Shown here in pieces: positions 21,833-31,594 of a DNA stretch of 64,000 nucleotides. A program made the translations under genes and the position numbers. Source of the stretch: Eublepharis macularius (taxonomy: Eukaryota; Chordata; Lepidosauria; Squamata; Eublepharidae); assembly GCF_028583425.1 (NCBI RefSeq), contig NC_072801.1, positions 15,582,001 through 15,646,000 on the forward strand, read 5' to 3'. Below the pieces are notes generated by a model. That model saw nothing but the letters and a program-made list of their open reading frames with translations, was not told where the DNA came from and ran no database searches. Each line of letters starts with the position of its first letter. Positions within the stretch are counted from its first letter, which is position 1.

Positions 21833-22461
21833 TGGGGGAGTCAGTGGGGAATGTTTTGTGAGCTGCTCGTTATCCACCCCGTTGTGTGAACCTGCCCTCG
21901 GTTTTAATTCCGCCCCATTTCTGAGCATACTCATTACAGCCTCGTCAGACAACCACGGGAGGACCACTGCTTTATTGTGCAATAAATGTGCAGGTGTTTC
22001 TGACTGGGGAGGGGTGAGTGGGCAGAGATGCTGAAATACTTGCTTCAGTCAGCACTTTTTGTTCAGAAGAGATTGTGTTCCCCCTGTGTCCAGACTGCAG
22101 CGTGTTGTTGAGAGGAGTGTTTCCCCCATCGCCAAGTGACCAAATGTAACTTTTTTTTTTGCATTTTGATTGTGAGATGTGGTTGTGTGCACCACAGGGA
22201 TCTCAAATAAGGCCTCTTTGGGGTCTTTGCTGAAGCAGAGTACACGGTCCTCCTCTCGAGTCAGGAGGCAAACTTGATTTCAACCGTTCTGTGGCCCACT
22301 GAGTAGGGCTGGAAAATGAATGCAGGGCCATGTCTGAGGTGTCACGGTTGGGAGCCTGAAGATATCTGGCAGATCAGCAGTGGAACCAGCATAGAATCCA
22401 GACTTCTTCTGGCTTTTCTTTTTTAAAAATTTATTTTATTAATTTTCCCTATAGATAGAAA
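21833..22461. other. unassigned stretch
   Basis: Nothing recognised. The A/T-rich text at 22418-22461 and after 23098 may be one older A/T-rich element split by the hAT insertions. Confidence 0.3.
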
Positions 22462-23097
22462 CAGTGCTTTTTTTCTGGGGGGATGCAGGGGGGCACGTAC
22501 CCCTAAACATTTTGTGAATCTAACGGGAGAAAGTAAAAATTTTAAAATGTTGGAATGCCCGCTAAACCAACTCCAAACGTATTATGGATATTTATGTGAT
22601 TTGTTAAGTTTTATGTAGTGTATGTTGGCAACAAAGATGTTTAGTTATATTTAAACTCGCTAGGAGCGCTGTTCGTCTTACAAAAAATGGAACGTCTTTG
22701 AGCCTCGAACACGCCACCGAGATCGCTGGCATAATCGGTGATTGTTAGGGTGCAGACAAATACAAACAAGTCTTCTCTAAGCCACTTGGAGCTCTGGTAG
22801 TTAGAATCTAGCACGGTGATTGGTCAGTCTTGTTGCTACCCCTGATGGCAGCGACCAATTTGTGCATTTGTGTACGTTTTGCGCAAAGAGTGCAAAGAGT
22901 CGGGAAGATGTTAGTGAACACAACCTCATGCCAATCTGGAAGTTATTGTGAGCTGTGTAATATGAGGTAATACATGTTCTTGGTAATTTTGTCCATTGAC
23001 TGCATTTATTTTTTCCGATTTGAACTATAAAATGGTGATTTTCTTGAGTCAAACTGAGAGTACCCCTAAACATTTTTTTTTAGAAAAAAAAGCACTG
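22462..23097. mobile_element. non-autonomous hAT element, CAGTGCTTTTTTTC ends, 636 bp
   Basis: Ends CAGTGCTTTTTTTCTGG and AGAAAAAAAAGCACTG, with a perfect 8-bp duplication gatagaaa (22454-22461, 23098-23105). A second inner inverted motif, acccctaaacatttt, stands near each end. The interior is not palindromic and lacks a clear transposase frame, so it looks like a deletion form of a larger element. Confidence 0.92.
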
Positions 23098-23288
23098 GAT
23101 AGAAATAGGAAAGGGGAAAATGGGAAGAAAAGATAAGAAAGAAAAGAAAGAAGAATACAAAAATTCATTGAGTCTGCTTACATCAACATTCTAGTTTTCC
23201 ATACCTCATAGTTTATCCTAACAAATATTGGACTGTGGTTACTGACAGTTCATTACAATATTGCCTTTATGTATTTATTACATTTTAG

Positions 23289-23452
23289 CAGGGCTTTTTT
23301 TCAGCGGGAATGTGGTGGAACGGAGTTCCGGCACCTCTTGAAAATATTCGGCAATAGTGCATGAAAATATTATTTCAAAGAATCCCATGTGTTTCTTCCT
23401 CATTTCCCTCTTGAGAGTTCCGCCACCTCTTTTCCCAGAAACCCCCCCCCTG
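23289..23452 (-). mobile_element. family P hAT miniature, copy 4, core replaced
   Basis: Starts with the R end and closes with a worn L end. Flanks cattttag (23281-23288) and cgttttag (23453-23460) match 7 of 8. The GC-rich palindromic centre is missing; about 80 bp of unrelated A/T-rich text stand in its place. Confidence 0.8.
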
Positions 23453-23460
23453 CGTTTTAG

Positions 23461-25046
23461 TCTCTATATTTCTCTTTAATCCAGTTGTAGAAGGGAGTCC
23501 ATAAAGCAAAAACGACTTCTTCCATTTGTCCTTTCGTTAGTGTAGTTAATTTATCCATTTCAGCCTCCAGAACTGAGTATTGGCCAGAAGCAAGCTTTAC
23601 CAGTTGGGCCATGAAAAACCTGGCTGGTTGGCAGCCCTAGCCTTTTTGGTATGGGGGCTTCAGCTCTGGAACTAGATGAAGCGTCGCCTTGTGCAAATCA
23701 TCATCCCACCTCAGTGTTCGGAACTGCCCTTTGTGTGTGAGTGAGTGATGGAAAGTTTGGAGGGAGGAGTCTTTCTGTACCCTCCTTCCTTCGCCCTAAA
23801 ACCAGGGTAGATTTTTCTACACACCATCCCGAGAATGGCTGTTCCTAAGAACTTCAGAGGACCGCCTCTGTTGTGAATAGGCAGTGCACGGAGGGGAGAG
23901 TCTAGGAGGATTCGGAATACTGGAACAGATTATCTGTGCCCTTAATCCTGGGAGCTGGCGGTACCAGTGCTCTGCTAGCACCTTACATAAACTGTCTCCC
24001 GTGTTTAGCAGCTACTGTTTCATGTGATACTGATTGTGTGGGCTGTGAAGGGGGGAATTGAGATAGGCCTTCTGGGAGAGGGGGTTTGGGAGGGTTAATT
24101 CTGAGGCTGGCTGGGCACTTGGAACAATGTGAATCCACTCCCAAGACCATCGTAACAGTTCCTGCCCAATGAATGGTTGGCAAGTATGCCTTGTGACCTC
24201 TCATTCCTGCAAATACCAATGCAATGACTTTCGCTAGCAATCATATTGCAGGTGGCCTGCGAGAGGATGACGGAGATAAATGGAAAAGGGTGGCGAGAAG
24301 GGAGGAAGAGGAAAGTTGGACTGAGGTCCACTAGAGGGGGCCGCTGGGATTATTAACTCCGTTGCTAAACTGGCAAACATCACACTCTCACATCCCATGC
24401 CTTCCTTTCTTTGCTCCAAAACAAATACAATAAAAGAGTACAACATTAACAAATACATTGACTCTGTGCTGTAAATCCTCTGCACGCATCGTGGTATGGA
24501 GGAACATGATGGAAAGGAGATTTTAATGTTTGGCTTGCTTCAACCAACAGTTCAGACTGGGAAACGGAGGGCCTCTCCCCCACTTGGTTGGCAGCTTCTA
24601 TATTGTCTCAGTTTAAAGCAAGCGTGCAACTTGATCAGTGTGGACGATCACGTGGGGAAATTCTCATGTGCTGAGGGTGGTGCATGTATAGTTGTGTTCC
24701 CTTTAGTACAACTTGCTAATGGTTGTTATGAACATAGCAAATGCAACTCATCTTACACGTTTTTATACACTCATATTTTAAAAGGGGGGTTACAAAACAA
24801 ACTAGCTCTTGAAAAACAGTCTTGAAATACTCATTTCTGAAATCATGGATGGAAGGGACAAATAAAACCTCAGTGAACTGGGGTGTGTCTTTAATTGCAT
24901 CCTTTCTTCCAAACTTTTGTTGTTTTGCCAATTATCTTTCCATATCTGTGATCATCTGGACTAGAAATTTGACATTACTTTTTAAAAGTGGAAGTTGGTC
25001 TTCTCGAGCTTGCAGCTGGATCCCAAAGCCCGTTTCTTGCATAAAA
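23461..25046. other. unassigned stretch
   Basis: No gene seen. Frames at 24495-24825 and 24822-25223 match nothing known and the second runs into a LINE remnant. Confidence 0.3.
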
Positions 25047-25262
25047 CCATTAAGAAGCAGCCGACTAGGTCAGACCAAATTGGTGCATCTAGACCAGTAT
25101 TGTATTTCCCCACAGAATGGCCAGCCAGAGGTCCCCAGGAAACAACGGATAGGGAAGGAAGTCAACGGATTCCACTTGTTTTTGCTCCTTGGCATCTGTC
25201 ATTCAGTGGTAAACTGCCTCTAAACATGCATGGCTAATAGCTATTAATAGACTTATCCCATA
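25047..25262 (-). mobile_element. CR1/L3-like LINE 3' remnant
   Basis: The + text 'ggtcagaccaaattggtgca..agaccagtattgt' and 'aaactgcctctaaacatgca' resembles the closing part of CR1-clade repeats such as 8350-8865. Worn. Confidence 0.5.
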
Positions 25263-25595
25263 TACTTCTGATTTAAGGAATAATTTGTCATTAAAACGGC
25301 ATGCTGAGTCAGATCAGAGATCCTTCTGGTCCAGCTTTCTCACCCCTAAGACATCCTCATCTGGGGAAACCTTCCTTGCCTTGATATTCTCGTTTCTTGC
25401 TTGTTTGGATCCAGTATCTGGTAATCAGAGGTCTCCTGAACATGGAGGCCTAACCACTCGTTGACAGAATGTGTGTGATCCAAATCCACTAGTGGCCATC
25501 ATAATATGTTGTGAGACAGTTTACTGCCTATTTTCCGTCATGTATTCTATATAGTCAGCAGCCAGCTGTTGAGCCAGTTTTTTGTGAGTGCTAAC

Positions 25596-25902
25596 CAGGG
25601 CTTTTTTCTGGGAAAAGAGGTGGTGGAACTCAGGACTGCACGATGGCATCACTTTGGGTCAGCTGGAACAAGGGGGGAGTTTTTTAAAGTTTAAATCGTC
25701 CTTGGTGAAAATGGTCACATGGCCGGTGGCCCCACCCCCTGATCTCCAGACAGAGAGGAGTTTAGATTGCCCTTCGCAGAGTGGAGGGCAATCTCAACTC
25801 CCCTCTGTCTGGAGATCAGGGGGCGGGGCCACCGGCCATGTGACCATTTTCAAGAGGTGCCAGAACTCCATTCCACTGCGTTCCAGCTGGAAAAAAGCCC
25901 CG
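25596..25902 (+). mobile_element. family P hAT miniature, copy 5, long form
   Basis: Perfect 8-bp duplication gtgctaac (25588-25595, 25903-25910). Carries the extra block between L end and palindrome. Confidence 0.95.
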
Positions 25903-25910
25903 GTGCTAAC

Positions 25911-26586
25911 TAAAGAAGGAAATGTGGAACTCAAATACCAACAAGATCCAGGTCAGCACTCCCATCTTGTGGTTTTGGAATGCACTATCACTTCAAATTC
26001 CCAGCGTACTTCAACGAATGGTCTAGAAAGCTTTTGTCGAGATGGGAAGAAAAAGTGCTGCCCTCTTCAGTTTCTTTGCCTAATGTGAGACGGTAACTAG
26101 TTTGTTGTTGCTTATGGACTTCCAAAATGCGAAGGAAGAACCATGCGAGTGGGTGTTTGTTGTTGTTACAGAAGACGTGTCATGTGGAACTGTGTATGCC
26201 CTGCAGGAACACAGGTCAATATATGTTTGTATATGTATGCTATGCTATGTATGTCTCTGCATGCATGCAACCCAGAGGGCATATTGTTTAGCTAGGGAAG
26301 AGTCACATGAACGTTCTCTCATTTAGATAAGACGCCCCCCGCCCCATCGCCCCTGCGCAGAAAGCCACAGGGGCAGACTGCTTCAGTCCAGTCCAAGCTG
26401 GTGTCTGGGTCTGCCATAGTTTTTGTCATCCACATAGCTGGATTCCCATTGTATGGATGGTCATATGATGGGGGAATGTGTTTGTGCCTTGTCACATACC
26501 ATGGAACACTAAATTCAAGGTTTGCAACTGAATTCACATCTTGACATCTGTATGAGACGTCTGTTTCCGACCATGTATTAGTCTCA
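25911..26586. other. unassigned stretch
   Basis: Nothing recognised apart from a TATG-rich tract at 26220-26275. Confidence 0.3.
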
Positions 26587-26747
26587 GAGACAAGCTACAA
26601 GAGTGATGAATTACACTTGCCTGGCAAGTGAACAGACTCACGTGTATTCCTCCCTGTTCACTTGCACTCCACTTGTGAACAGGCAGGAATACACGTGAGT
26701 CTGTTCACTTGCCAGGCAAGTGTAATTCATCACTTGTAGCTTGGCTC
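26587..26747. mobile_element. fold-back element, GGGCCAAGC family
   Basis: Arms mirror each other (e.g. cttgcctggcaagtgaacag and its complement) around a short centre. TCA flanks both sides (26584-26586, 26748-26750). Confidence 0.75.
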
Positions 26748-26750
26748 TCA

Positions 26751-27394
26751 TTCACACATACATTTTAGGTGTACACTTTAAAAGAACGTGTGAACTGGTT
26801 TCTAGGGACTTTTTCTTACATGTCTGACTGTGCTCTTCACATGCTTCTAAAATTAAACAAAGAAGTTCTACCTAGTCTAGAAGATATGTTCTTTGACCTT
26901 CTCAAGGTGATGCAAGTTTGGACTTTGCTGCTTGAAATAGCTTCTGGGTTTGATTCTGCATGAGCCGTAAGTAAGAGTAAATCCTAATTTTCTACCAGGT
27001 TTGTTACAGCAGCGAACCTGGAGGGTGTTGCATGACATGGATCTCCCTGTGTTTACAGGAGTGCATGTATAAAAGAGATAATTCGGCTTCTCATTCGGTG
27101 GACATATTGGAATACAGAGATGCCTATTTTTTTACTTAAGCTTGCTGGCTCCTTTCTGATTTCATCCCCCCTCCCCTTTTCTTTCCTCCTTTGGAAATAC
27201 TTTAATGGGGGATTGCAACATGTTTTCCTCTGATGTTACTTTGCATGACAACTGACCATTGCATCGGATGGTTAGTTGCATTCCTTGGGATGGTGGAGTT
27301 CCAGTGTGACAAGCCAGGAATAATTTGCACACCACTAAGCGTGCTGCGGTGTTGAAGGATGTGGTGCTAACACTGCCTCGGGAATAGTTATTTA
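26751..27394. other. unassigned stretch
   Basis: Nothing recognised. Confidence 0.3.
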
Positions 27395-27555
27395 CTGGGA
27401 TTGTGTTCCACCCTTCCTCCAAGGAACTTAAGGTAGTACACACTTTAACCCTCACAAACCACTATATGAGGGAGGGAGGGACTGGCCTAAGGCCACCCAG
27501 CAAACTGTGCAGGGTCTGAAACTTGGTTCCCGGCAATTCTGATGCTCTTAACCTC
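27395..27555 (-). mobile_element. MIR-like ancient SINE
   Basis: Reversed MIR-like order: 'accctcacaaaccactatatgaggg', 'cctaaggccacccagcaaac', 'aacttggttcccgg'. Confidence 0.55.
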
Positions 27556-27584
27556 CCAGTTAGCTCAACAGAATCAGGGACTGA

Positions 27585-27802
27585 GGGCCAAGCTACAAGT
27601 GAGGAATGACATTTGAGTGGCAAGTGAACAGACTCGGGTGTATTCCTCCCTGTTCACTTGCGCTCCACTCGCCCTCCACTGGATCATGTAGTGCAAAAGT
27701 TGATCAAGTGAAGTGCAAGTGGAGCGCAAGTGAACAGGGAGGAATACACATGAGTCTGTTCACCTGCCATTCAAGTGTCATTCCTCACTTGTAGCTTGGC
27801 CC
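27585..27802. mobile_element. fold-back element, GGGCCAAGC family, 218 bp
   Basis: Ends GGGCCAAGCTACAAGTGAGG and complement, with TGA at 27582-27584 and 27803-27805. Both arms hold caagtgaacag and ggaggaataca motifs also present at 7643 and 26587. Confidence 0.8.
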
Positions 27803-28014
27803 TGAGTCATAAATCTCCTTCGGGAGCCCCAGCTTCAAATCTCTCAACCCTCTGGGTGGTCTTCTGGGCTGATTCTTCGTCTTCCAGCCCCCTTGTTTCC
27901 TGTCCATACGGAGAGGCTAATAATAACCACCTTAAATGAACGAAGGAGTTGCTGCAAAGTACAGGAAAACTTGTGTGGCCATCAACCCGGAGGCCTCAGA
28001 TCGCGCTTGGAACC

Positions 28015-28112
28015 GTTCAAAGCACCTCCCAGCCCTGTGAGGTAGGCCATCCGCACTGTGCCCGTTTTGCAGTGGATGCTGAGGAGGAGCAGCTCGCCCG
28101 AGGCCGGCCAGC
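28015..28112 (-). mobile_element. MIR-like ancient SINE at the edge of the CpG island
   Basis: The + text 'ccagccctgtgaggtaggcc', 'cccgttttgcagtggatgctgagg' and 'agctcgcccgaggcc' follows the reversed MIR order. Confidence 0.55.
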
Positions 28113-28582
28113 CAGAGCCCTCCAAGGAGTGTAGCGGTACGCCCGCATCCCACTGTTGGCGTGTGCCCAGGCGGCGGCTGCAGTCACCTGCTGGGCCCGA
28201 CGGCTGGCAGCCCGCAGAGCCCCTGCAGAGGCCAGCCTCGAACGGCGGAACGGCTTCAGGCGCCCCGCTCCATCCTCTCCCCGGGGCGCGGCTCGTTGCG
28301 CCTGGGATGCGGGCTGCCCGGCTCCCGGCCCACCGGCACCCCTTGCCCACCGGGCACCCCGGCCCGCGCCGCCTCCCCTCTCCCGGCGGGCGTTCCCCCG
28401 GCTCCCCCCGCGACCCTCTCGCTGCGGGCGAAACTCCCCCTGCGCGGCCGGCCCCTCCTTTGTCAATTTCCTAGAACCTCCAAAAATCAGCAGCCTGTGA
28501 AGGCAGGACCCAAAGCCCCCAGCCCCACTTCCCCCCGGGAAACTCCGGCTTCCCCTTCCAAATTCCTTTCCGCATCCTCACC

Positions 28583-28583
<1 letters not shown>

Positions 28584-28658
<75 letters not shown>

Positions 28659-28660
28659 TC
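28584..28660. repeat. (TTTC)n microsatellite inside the CpG island
   Basis: About 19 uninterrupted TTTC units between the GC-rich core and the proposed first exon. Confidence 0.97.
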
Positions 28661-28979
28661 AGGGCGCTAGGGGACTGACTCCCTTTGCAAGAGTTCTGCA
28701 AAGAGGGGAGGTCGAGGAAGAGGAGGCGAATCCAGCAAGGCAGGCTACAGACACCCCCCCCGCGCACCCCCCCCCCCTGCATGTGATTAAATGTCTCGAA
28801 ATCTGCTTCTGATTTCCTCGGGGAGGTGCGCCCCCCCCTCCTCCTTTGCTATCCGTGACTTTATTGAAAGCTTTTCGCTCCATTGAAAAGCAGCCGCCGC
28901 TGCAAGCGGGGCTCAGTTTCTCCACTGTTGCGTTGCTCTCCCCTCCTTCCTTCCCTCGCTTTCCCTCCCTCCTTCCCTC

Positions 28980-29335
28980 CTTCCCTCCCTCCCAGCAGAG
29001 CAGCCCTTCATTGGGCAGTTGGAGGGAGAGCGAGAGAGGAGCGCAGCAGCTCGAAGAAGCCGGAGACTGGGCAAAGGACTGCGATCCACGCTGCGGGGCT
29101 TGAAGCCGCTTCCCCAGCCTGGCTGCATTCGGTGGCTTGGCTCGTTTTCCCTTTTTCTCCCCCCACCCGCCTTTTTTTTGCAACAGCCGATTGTTTTTTT
29201 CTCTTTCCAAGTTCCAAATTCTGGTCCCCCCCCCCCCTTTCCATAGCCAAGACGATTTGGACTGTCTGGAATTGTGCTGCTTTGACATCTCTCAGCTGGG
29301 TGTTAAAAGCGGAACTTTCTACCTTTTCCTTCACA
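28980..29335 (+). other. candidate non-coding first exon (5' UTR)
   Basis: GC-rich sequence passes into pyrimidine-rich sequence and ends at a good donor, ACA|GTAAGT, with the intron starting at 29336. No ATG occurs anywhere from 28861 to 29340, as expected for an upstream non-coding exon. The start is a guess: the purine-rich block at 29020-29060 looks transcribed-leader-like, but no TATA or initiator fixes it. The following DNA becomes A/T-rich at once and no later exon was recognised. Confidence 0.45.
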
Positions 29336-29340
29336 GTAAG

Positions 29341-30858
29341 TTGCTTTTCTTCTCCCCCCACCCCACATAACTGTTCAGTATTCTTTCTACGGAGGGATGG
29401 ATTTGGGATCACTTTTAACAGCATTTTAAAGACTTGTTTATATGGAAGTGGAAAAAGCCCACCCTTTTTTCTTACAAATCCGCTTTTCCACACCCTCTCT
29501 GTTAATTCTTCCCTTTCCAAGTTAAATAGGATTTAATTGGCTTTTTTAAAACTTTCCTTTCCATCTCTTCTCCCTCTTGTTTTTCTTTCCCCTCCTCCTT
29601 TTTTATTTCCTGTTTAATCCTTTCATAGCTTCATCTTGGAATTTCAATAAAGAGATGGAACTTTTAAAGCCATTTCCATTGGGTAAAGGGCAGCTGTGAT
29701 GTGTGTGTTTGTATACACAAATGGATGATGTGGGTTTGTGTGGTGAGAAAAAGCTCGTATTATATAACATATTGGCAGCTTTCAACCACGATACCTTGTG
29801 AAATCTCTCTTGTTATGTTGTATGGATAACTTTCCTGTAAGGGAAGCAGGGTGTGCTTAGCACGGTATAGCAACAGTTGGACAGGTTCTGAATTGAAACT
29901 TGGAAAGGAAGGTGGGTGTGTTTAGATCATGCGTCCACTGAGAATCAAACCGTAGTCTGGTGCTCTGCCGTTGCAAGCGGGCACTGGGAGCTGTTTATGA
30001 CTTGACATTGGCTAGGGCATAATGTCATAAGTGCTTGAGAGGACAGCTTTGCCAAGCAGAGGTTTTGCAGATGGTGTGCATGTGTGTGCACGCAAATCCA
30101 TGCAATATTCTAGTATCTGCCTCATTAGAACACATGTGCGAAGTGGGGGGTGGTGGTGTGCGCATAGGGGTGCCAGATGTCTTTGAAAAGGTCACTCCTT
30201 ACACCGCACTTCGGGAACGTGCAACTGTTGAGCCAGCCTCTTGGAATGAATGAGGCTTGTGTGAGGGCACAGGTGTGTTCTCGTGCAAGCCCCGTCTGTT
30301 TCTGCCGGGATTGTGGAGGTGCCCTTTCTCTCTGAAGTATGCCGATCTCCTGTTTCTCCAGTAAAATACACAGTGCAGTCCTTAGAGCATCTGTTTCTTT
30401 TTGGCCCTTTGATCTGGTGTCCTGGTGCTTTTGGGGACAGGGTGCCTTTTCTAAGGCTGTTTGGAGGTTTGCATTATTTACCCTTGTTTCTCCGGGCATG
30501 GATGCCCCCATACCCCAAGGCAGGTGGTTCTAGCGGCTCTCTAATGAACAACATCGACCCTAAGGACCCTAATCTTAAGGATCTTGCCTCCTGGTTTCCT
30601 ACAGAATGTATCTTTGGACCAGCGGCTAGTAACCCTTCCTCCTACAGTTTAATGCTAGGAGATTTCTTTCCTTCGTCATCATTCCCAGGAGAACCGAAGC
30701 ACTGATTTAATGAAAGGGCTAACATGTGTATGTTGGCAGTATAAAGTTGGCGCATGAAAACTTCAAAAACGACAACTTCTGAAGCTGTAGTCATTTAAAA
30801 AAAAAAACTCCTCTATAAGCTTCACGAAGCCCTTAAAACAGGACTTCCTCCTATAAAG
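29341..30858. other. probable start of a long intron, no element recognised
   Basis: T-rich DNA after the donor, then mixed sequence. The frame at 30283-30705 (140 codons) resembles nothing known and is treated as chance. Confidence 0.3.
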
Positions 30859-31143
30859 ATCCAGAGCATCTGACAAAGAGAGCTGTGATTCTCGAACGCT
30901 TATGCTACAGTAAAGTTGGTTAGTCTTAAAGGTGCTACTGGACTCTTGTCCATTATCAGAAGCAAGCTGATCCCATTATCAGAAGCTACTGATTGCATCT
31001 ACTCCCCCCTTCCCTCTCCACCTATATATCTGACCAGTTTCTTCTTACCCGCCATGCATCTGACGAAGAGAATGTGATTCTCGAACGCTTATGCTACAGT
31101 AAAGTTGGTTAGTCTTAAAGGTGCTACTGGACTCTTTTCGATT
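30859..31143 (+). mobile_element. tandem dimer of the Penelope-type hammerhead unit
   Basis: Two head-to-tail copies about 190 bp apart (cores starting at 30870 and 31060), together flanked by the 14-bp duplication ttcctcctataaag (30845-30858, 31144-31157). Both carry GCATCTGAC at the core start, CTTATGC after it, and the arm ggttagtcttaaaggtgcta. A dimer between duplications suggests a single insertion event of a dimeric RNA. Confidence 0.75.
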
Positions 31144-31509
31144 TTCCTCCTATAAAGGGTTGTGTGTTTCTCAACCGTAGGCATAGCTGTCATTGCGCCA
31201 TGCTAGGATGCATGTTCTATGCTTTGTTTGGGGGTAGTGGTCTTTGAAAGAGTGAACTCCGTGCTGCATTGATGTTTGTTACTGTGGGATGCCGCTTTAT
31301 ATTTGCCAAATGCTGTGCAACCCTCCATCTCAAACAAACCTGTGAGGCAAGTCTTTGAGGTGGACGTTGCAAGGGAGAGAGAGAGACTTCGGTCATGTGT
31401 TTGTTGTAGCAGACTCAATATCAAGCAGGACTACCAAAAGGGAAGAATATGGGGGTGTGTGGAAGCCGTGCACCTGGGTCACCCAGGGGTCCATGGAGCT
31501 AACCAAGTA

Positions 31510-31594
31510 ATGCCACTGACGAAGAGAGCTGTGGTTCTCTAAAGCTTATACTACAATAAAGTTGGTTAGTCTTAAAGGTGCAACTGGACTCTTT
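31510..31594 (+). mobile_element. Penelope-type hammerhead unit, single
   Basis: Core CTGACGA at 31516 with a stem-loop gagagctgtggttctc, then AAAGCTTATACTAC and the shared arm. Flanks not resolved. Confidence 0.6.

Larger units (their letters stand above)
28050..29340. promoter_or_regulatory. CpG island, probable promoter region
   Basis: By far the most GC- and CpG-dense part of the window, against an A/T-rich surround. GC boxes and polypyrimidine runs are frequent, and an ATTGG (inverted CCAAT) stands near 29009. Long frames on both strands here are typical chance frames of GC-rich DNA. It sits upstream of a plausible first exon. The gene is not recognised. Confidence 0.75.

Noticed and set aside
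28161-29536. Several frames of 114-217 codons on both strands in the CpG island
   Set aside because: GC- and pyrimidine-rich DNA yields long stop-free frames. They overlap one another, some read through the (TTTC)n tract, and none resembles a protein family.
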